The position numbers were made by a program, and so were the translations under genes. The notes below the pieces were generated by a model. The model was given only the letters and a program-made list of their open reading frames with translations, did not search any database and was not told the DNA's origin. A stretch of 53,048 bases of DNA from Butyrivibrio sp. Its GTDB lineage: Bacteria > Bacillota > Clostridia > Lachnospirales > Lachnospiraceae. Each line of letters starts with the position of its first letter. The stretch's first letter is position 1. Below are positions 50,311-53,048 of the stretch, one piece after another. Location: NCBI GenBank assembly GCA_024690485.1, contig JAILPB010000012.1:1-53048 (forward strand), read 5' to 3'.

Positions 50311-52820
50311 TTTATGATTTAAACATTTCTTACGAAATGGCAGCAGTAGTCTTTGATGTGGTACTGTGCTTTTTTGTAAAACTGATATATACGGATGAGA
50401 CAAAGACGTCAAGGGCATTTAAAACCTTTGCATTTGTCTTTACCGTTGCATGCATTTTGGACCTTGCAACAATTGTCCTGATGCAACTTGAAGAGAGAAT
50501 GGCTGTGATTGGTCATTACGTGCTTCATTCCCTGAACATTCTGTCAGCATCTCTGGCAGCAGCAGCCTATGCAGATTATGTTGTCACCTGTGCAGGCGAT
50601 GATGAGAGAAACGAGCTTTTAGGAAAAATCAGTATCGCCGTAATGATCATCGAGATAGTTCTCCTTGTTCAGAACGTCTTTACAGGTAACGTTTTCTTCT
50701 ACAGTGAAATGGCAGGATACAGTCACGGCATGCTGTTCCTTGCATGTACTGTGGTAATACCCTGCTACTTCATTATCCTGGCATCGGGATATATTATCGT
50801 GAATTTCAGAAAGTACAACGCAAGACAGTTCTTTAGTATTGTCTTTGCAACCATAGTAGTTATCTCAATTTATCTTGCACAGATGCTGTTTTTCCCGAAT
50901 CTTAACCTGATTTATTTTGCAGCATCCGTTGGCATGTTGATACTGTTCTTTACCTTGGAGACCCCTGACTACAACAGACTTGAGAAAACCATCGTTCAGC
51001 TTGAAAAAGCGGAGAAACAGGCTGTTGATGCCATGAGAAGGGCTGAGGAAGCAAATGATGAAAAGAGCGAATTCCTATCTCAGATGTCCCATGAAATAAG
51101 AACTCCTATCAACTCAATTCTTGGTTTTGACAACCTGATCCTTGAAAATACAAGGGAAGCAAAAACCTCAGAATATGCCGCAAGAATCAAGGGCGCAGGA
51201 GAAAATCTTCTGGCATTTTTCAACAACCTCTTAAATGTTATCGCCCAGAACCCCGGCGAAGACATAGATGTGAAGACCCTTTTCGATTATTCGGCACTTA
51301 TAGAAAATGATAATGAAGAGGTTCTGGTTCCCATAATGCCAAGTGCAAGACTGCTGGTGGTTGATGACAATGCCATGAACGTGGACCTTCTTCTCAAGAT
51401 TTTAAGCAGATGTAAGGCTCAGGTAGATACTGCAGAAGATGGACAGAAGGCTCTTATGAAGCTTAGGAAAAAAGAATACGATCTGGTAATCATGGATCAT
51501 ATGATGCCTATTATGGACGGCGTTGAGACCTTAAGCATAATGAGAGAAGAAAGACTTAGTAAGGATGCTCCTGTTGTAATGCTTACGGCTGGCGGCCTTC
51601 GCGGAGATGAGGAGAGATTCAAGGAACTTGGATTTGATGCATATCTATCAAAACCTGTTGTGGCTAATACTCTCTATGAACTATTGGGAGACCTTGTGCC
51701 ATCAGAACTTATAAGCGAGAGAATATCCCTTGAGCATATTTTCTATAACGAGAATAAAGCTGCAAGAGGCATGGAATCCGAGGCAGCTCAAAACGGAAAT
51801 GCAGAGACCAAGATAGTAAAGAGAAGCCTGTCTCAAATCTTCGAAAACCTTGATACGGTATCAGGCCTTAACTACTGCATGGGAGATGAGGAGTTTTACA
51901 TATCCCAGCTGCAGATGTTTGTTGACAGCAAAAAGGGCGATGAGCTTCAGAGCTTTGTTGATGAAAAGGATTGGAATGCATACCATATAGCAGTTCATTC
52001 GCTTAAAAGTACAGCGAAGACTATCGGCGCAAATGAGATTTCAGGGGAAGCCCTTGATATTGAAAACTCAATAAAAGAAGGTGACACGGATTCTGTAATA
52101 AAAAACCATCCGCTTCTTAAAGCCCACTATGAGGACCTCTGTGAAAAAATGGCCAAAGGACTTGAGGAATATCATAGCGGAGTACAGGTTGCTACCGGCG
52201 GTGAAGAAACTCAGGCTATGGCAACAGCTTCCGAAAAATACAGTGGAAATTCTGTATCGGCACAGATTCTTACTGCCCTTGCAGGAACAGTTGATTCCAG
52301 AGATATTAATAATCCCGGAAGGTCCATGAGAGTTGCAAAGTACTCAATGGAGATAGCAAGAAGACTTGGAAAATCAGATTCAGAGCAGCAGGATATTTAC
52401 TACATGGGACTTGTACATGATATTGGTAAGCTGGTAATACCTGAGAAAATCCTGAGAAAGCCTGACAGACTTACAGCTGAGGAATCTGAAATTGTAAGAC
52501 AGCATCCTGTTATCGGATATGAGATTTTAAGGAATGTATCGGAGATGCCGGGACTTGCAACAGGTGCAAGATGGCATCATGAAAGATATGACGGAAGCGG
52601 ATATCCCGACGGGCTTATGGGAGATGAGATACCGCTTGAAGCAAGGATTATCGGTATTGCAGATGCATACGAAGCCATGACTTCACCAAGATCCTATGCA
52701 AGTGTAATGCCACCTGCCCGCATAATAAAAGAACTGGAGAAAAACCGTGGTGTACAGTTTGATCCAGCTCTTGTAGATATTCTTGTTTCCATGATCCAGG
52801 AGGATGCAGGAACAGCTTGA
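50307..52820 (+). CDS. Membrane DHp/receiver/HPt/HD-GYP phosphodiesterase without kinase ATPase domain
   Basis: An 837-residue multidomain protein: about seven helices (10-215, ending FTLETPDY), coiled coil (225-250), DHp (about 253-312) with intact H262 in MSHEIRTPINS, receiver (about 347-465; D353-D354, D397, K449), HPt (about 510-615) with H564 in VHSLKSTAKTIGA, and HD-GYP (about 650-835) with HDIGK at 704-708 and HHERYDGSGYP at 757-767. No HATPase domain lies between DHp and receiver, where a complete kinase would have one. The HD-GYP site is intact, so it should hydrolyse cyclic-di-GMP under phosphorelay control from another kinase. Confidence 0.87.
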   Translation: MIYDLNISYEMAAVVFDVVLCFFVKLIYTDETKTSRAFKTFAFVFTVACILDLATIVLMQLEERMAVIGHYVLHSLNILSASLAAAAYADYVVTCAGDDERNELLGKISIAVMIIEIVLLVQNVFTGNVFFYSEMAGYSHGMLFLACTVVIPCYFIILASGYIIVNFRKYNARQFFSIVFATIVVISIYLAQMLFFPNLNLIYFAASVGMLILFFTLETPDYNRLEKTIVQLEKAEKQAVDAMRRAEEANDEKSEFLSQMSHEIRTPINSILGFDNLILENTREAKTSEYAARIKGAGENLLAFFNNLLNVIAQNPGEDIDVKTLFDYSALIENDNEEVLVPIMPSARLLVVDDNAMNVDLLLKILSRCKAQVDTAEDGQKALMKLRKKEYDLVIMDHMMPIMDGVETLSIMREERLSKDAPVVMLTAGGLRGDEERFKELGFDAYLSKPVVANTLYELLGDLVPSELISERISLEHIFYNENKAARGMESEAAQNGNAETKIVKRSLSQIFENLDTVSGLNYCMGDEEFYISQLQMFVDSKKGDELQSFVDEKDWNAYHIAVHSLKSTAKTIGANEISGEALDIENSIKEGDTDSVIKNHPLLKAHYEDLCEKMAKGLEEYHSGVQVATGGEETQAMATASEKYSGNSVSAQILTALAGTVDSRDINNPGRSMRVAKYSMEIARRLGKSDSEQQDIYYMGLVHDIGKLVIPEKILRKPDRLTAEESEIVRQHPVIGYEILRNVSEMPGLATGARWHHERYDGSGYPDGLMGDEIPLEARIIGIADAYEAMTSPRSYASVMPPARIIKELEKNRGVQFDPALVDILVSMIQEDAGTA

Positions 52821-53048
52821 TTATTTAAGTGCATATTCAGTAAGAAGGCGCGATGCTTCACGGAGGCTTTCGCGCCTTATGTGTACACACTCGCCGTCTT
52901 TCATTTCAAATACCTGAAGGTCTTTATCCACATTCTTAACGTGGGCGATGTTTACAAGATAGCTCTTGTGACATCTCATAAAGGTATCATCAGGAGTCTG
53001 GGCTTCAATGTCATCAAGTTTTCCGGTCATCTGAAGAGTAGCGCCGTT
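52821..53048 (-). CDS. LytTR DNA-binding domain protein (5' part cut by window edge)
   Basis: The last 75 codons of a gene reading left across the right edge. The sequence FMRCHKSYLVNIAHVKNV and the closing SLREASRLLTEYAL are the C-terminal half of a LytTR DNA-binding domain. An internal ATG at 53030 is not the start, because the frame stays open to the edge with LytTR-like sequence. The stop abuts the HD-GYP stop with no gap. A LytTR response regulator next to the phosphorelay could be part of it, but the receiver part lies outside the window. Confidence 0.8.
   Translation of the reverse strand, partial: NGATLQMTGKLDDIEAQTPDDTFMRCHKSYLVNIAHVKNVDKDLQVFEMKDGECVHIRRESLREASRLLTEYALK

Noticed and set aside
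1-53048. CRISPR arrays, tRNA/rRNA genes, insertion sequences, prophage
   Set aside because: No regularly spaced repeats, cloverleaf-like sequence, transposase or phage gene was recognised on either strand by eye; a dedicated search was not possible.

Overview
The window looks like a chromosomal segment of a motile, anaerobic Firmicute of the Lachnospiraceae (Butyrivibrio/Pseudobutyrivibrio-like). This is inferred from moderate GC with AT-rich intergenic DNA, strong GGAGG ribosome binding sites, intrinsic terminators, an intracellular-type GH115 xylan alpha-glucuronidase, nonulosonate (legionaminate/sialate-like) sugar genes of the kind used on flagellin, and many cyclic-di-GMP genes. No phage, insertion sequence, rRNA, tRNA or CRISPR array was seen.

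Layout. 1-4.9 kb: oligopeptide ABC importer oppBCDF, with an unusually long OppC. 4.9-8.4 kb (minus): a two-gene LolD/MacB-type ABC system. 8.5-16.5 kb: a zinc-ribbon membrane protein, EAL and GGDEF proteins, an MraY-like phosphoglycosyltransferase and a DUF3048 lipoprotein. 16.7-21.4 kb: GH115 and a PilZ protein. 21.5-24.5 kb: an EF-hand-like protein behind an attenuator-like leader, a TRIC-type channel and a secreted protein. 24.5-29.6 kb: a 153-nt element closed by an 18-bp inverted repeat, then five tightly packed nonulosonate-pathway genes. 29.6-30.1 kb (minus): queT under a preQ1 riboswitch. 30.3-34.1 kb: zinc finger, SpeD-like, DUF4178, DUF350 and membrane SpeE-like genes, apparently a membrane-associated aminopropyl-transfer system. 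34.2-39.8 kb: a GH38/57-like protein, DUF2804 and an aldehyde dehydrogenase. 39.8-44.8 kb: hairpins and tandem repeats, two envelope proteins, a radical SAM/nucleotidyltransferase pair, a GT4 glycosyltransferase and an ACT protein. 44.9-52.8 kb: an M32 carboxypeptidase followed by a signalling operon (complete hybrid histidine kinase, two membrane proteins with a DHp helix pair but no ATPase domain, a lone receiver) ending in an HD-GYP output. The right edge cuts a LytTR gene.

Two themes stand out. First, cyclic-di-GMP signalling: at least two EAL-type and one HD-GYP phosphodiesterase, a PilZ receptor and only degenerate or near-canonical GGDEF sites. Second, two clusters whose gene combination is unusual: the polyamine-like membrane operon (30.3-34.1 kb) and the ATPase-less phosphorelay (46.4-52.8 kb). 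Starts were moved from the longest reading frame to the ATG or GTG with the best ribosome binding site wherever the sequence allowed.
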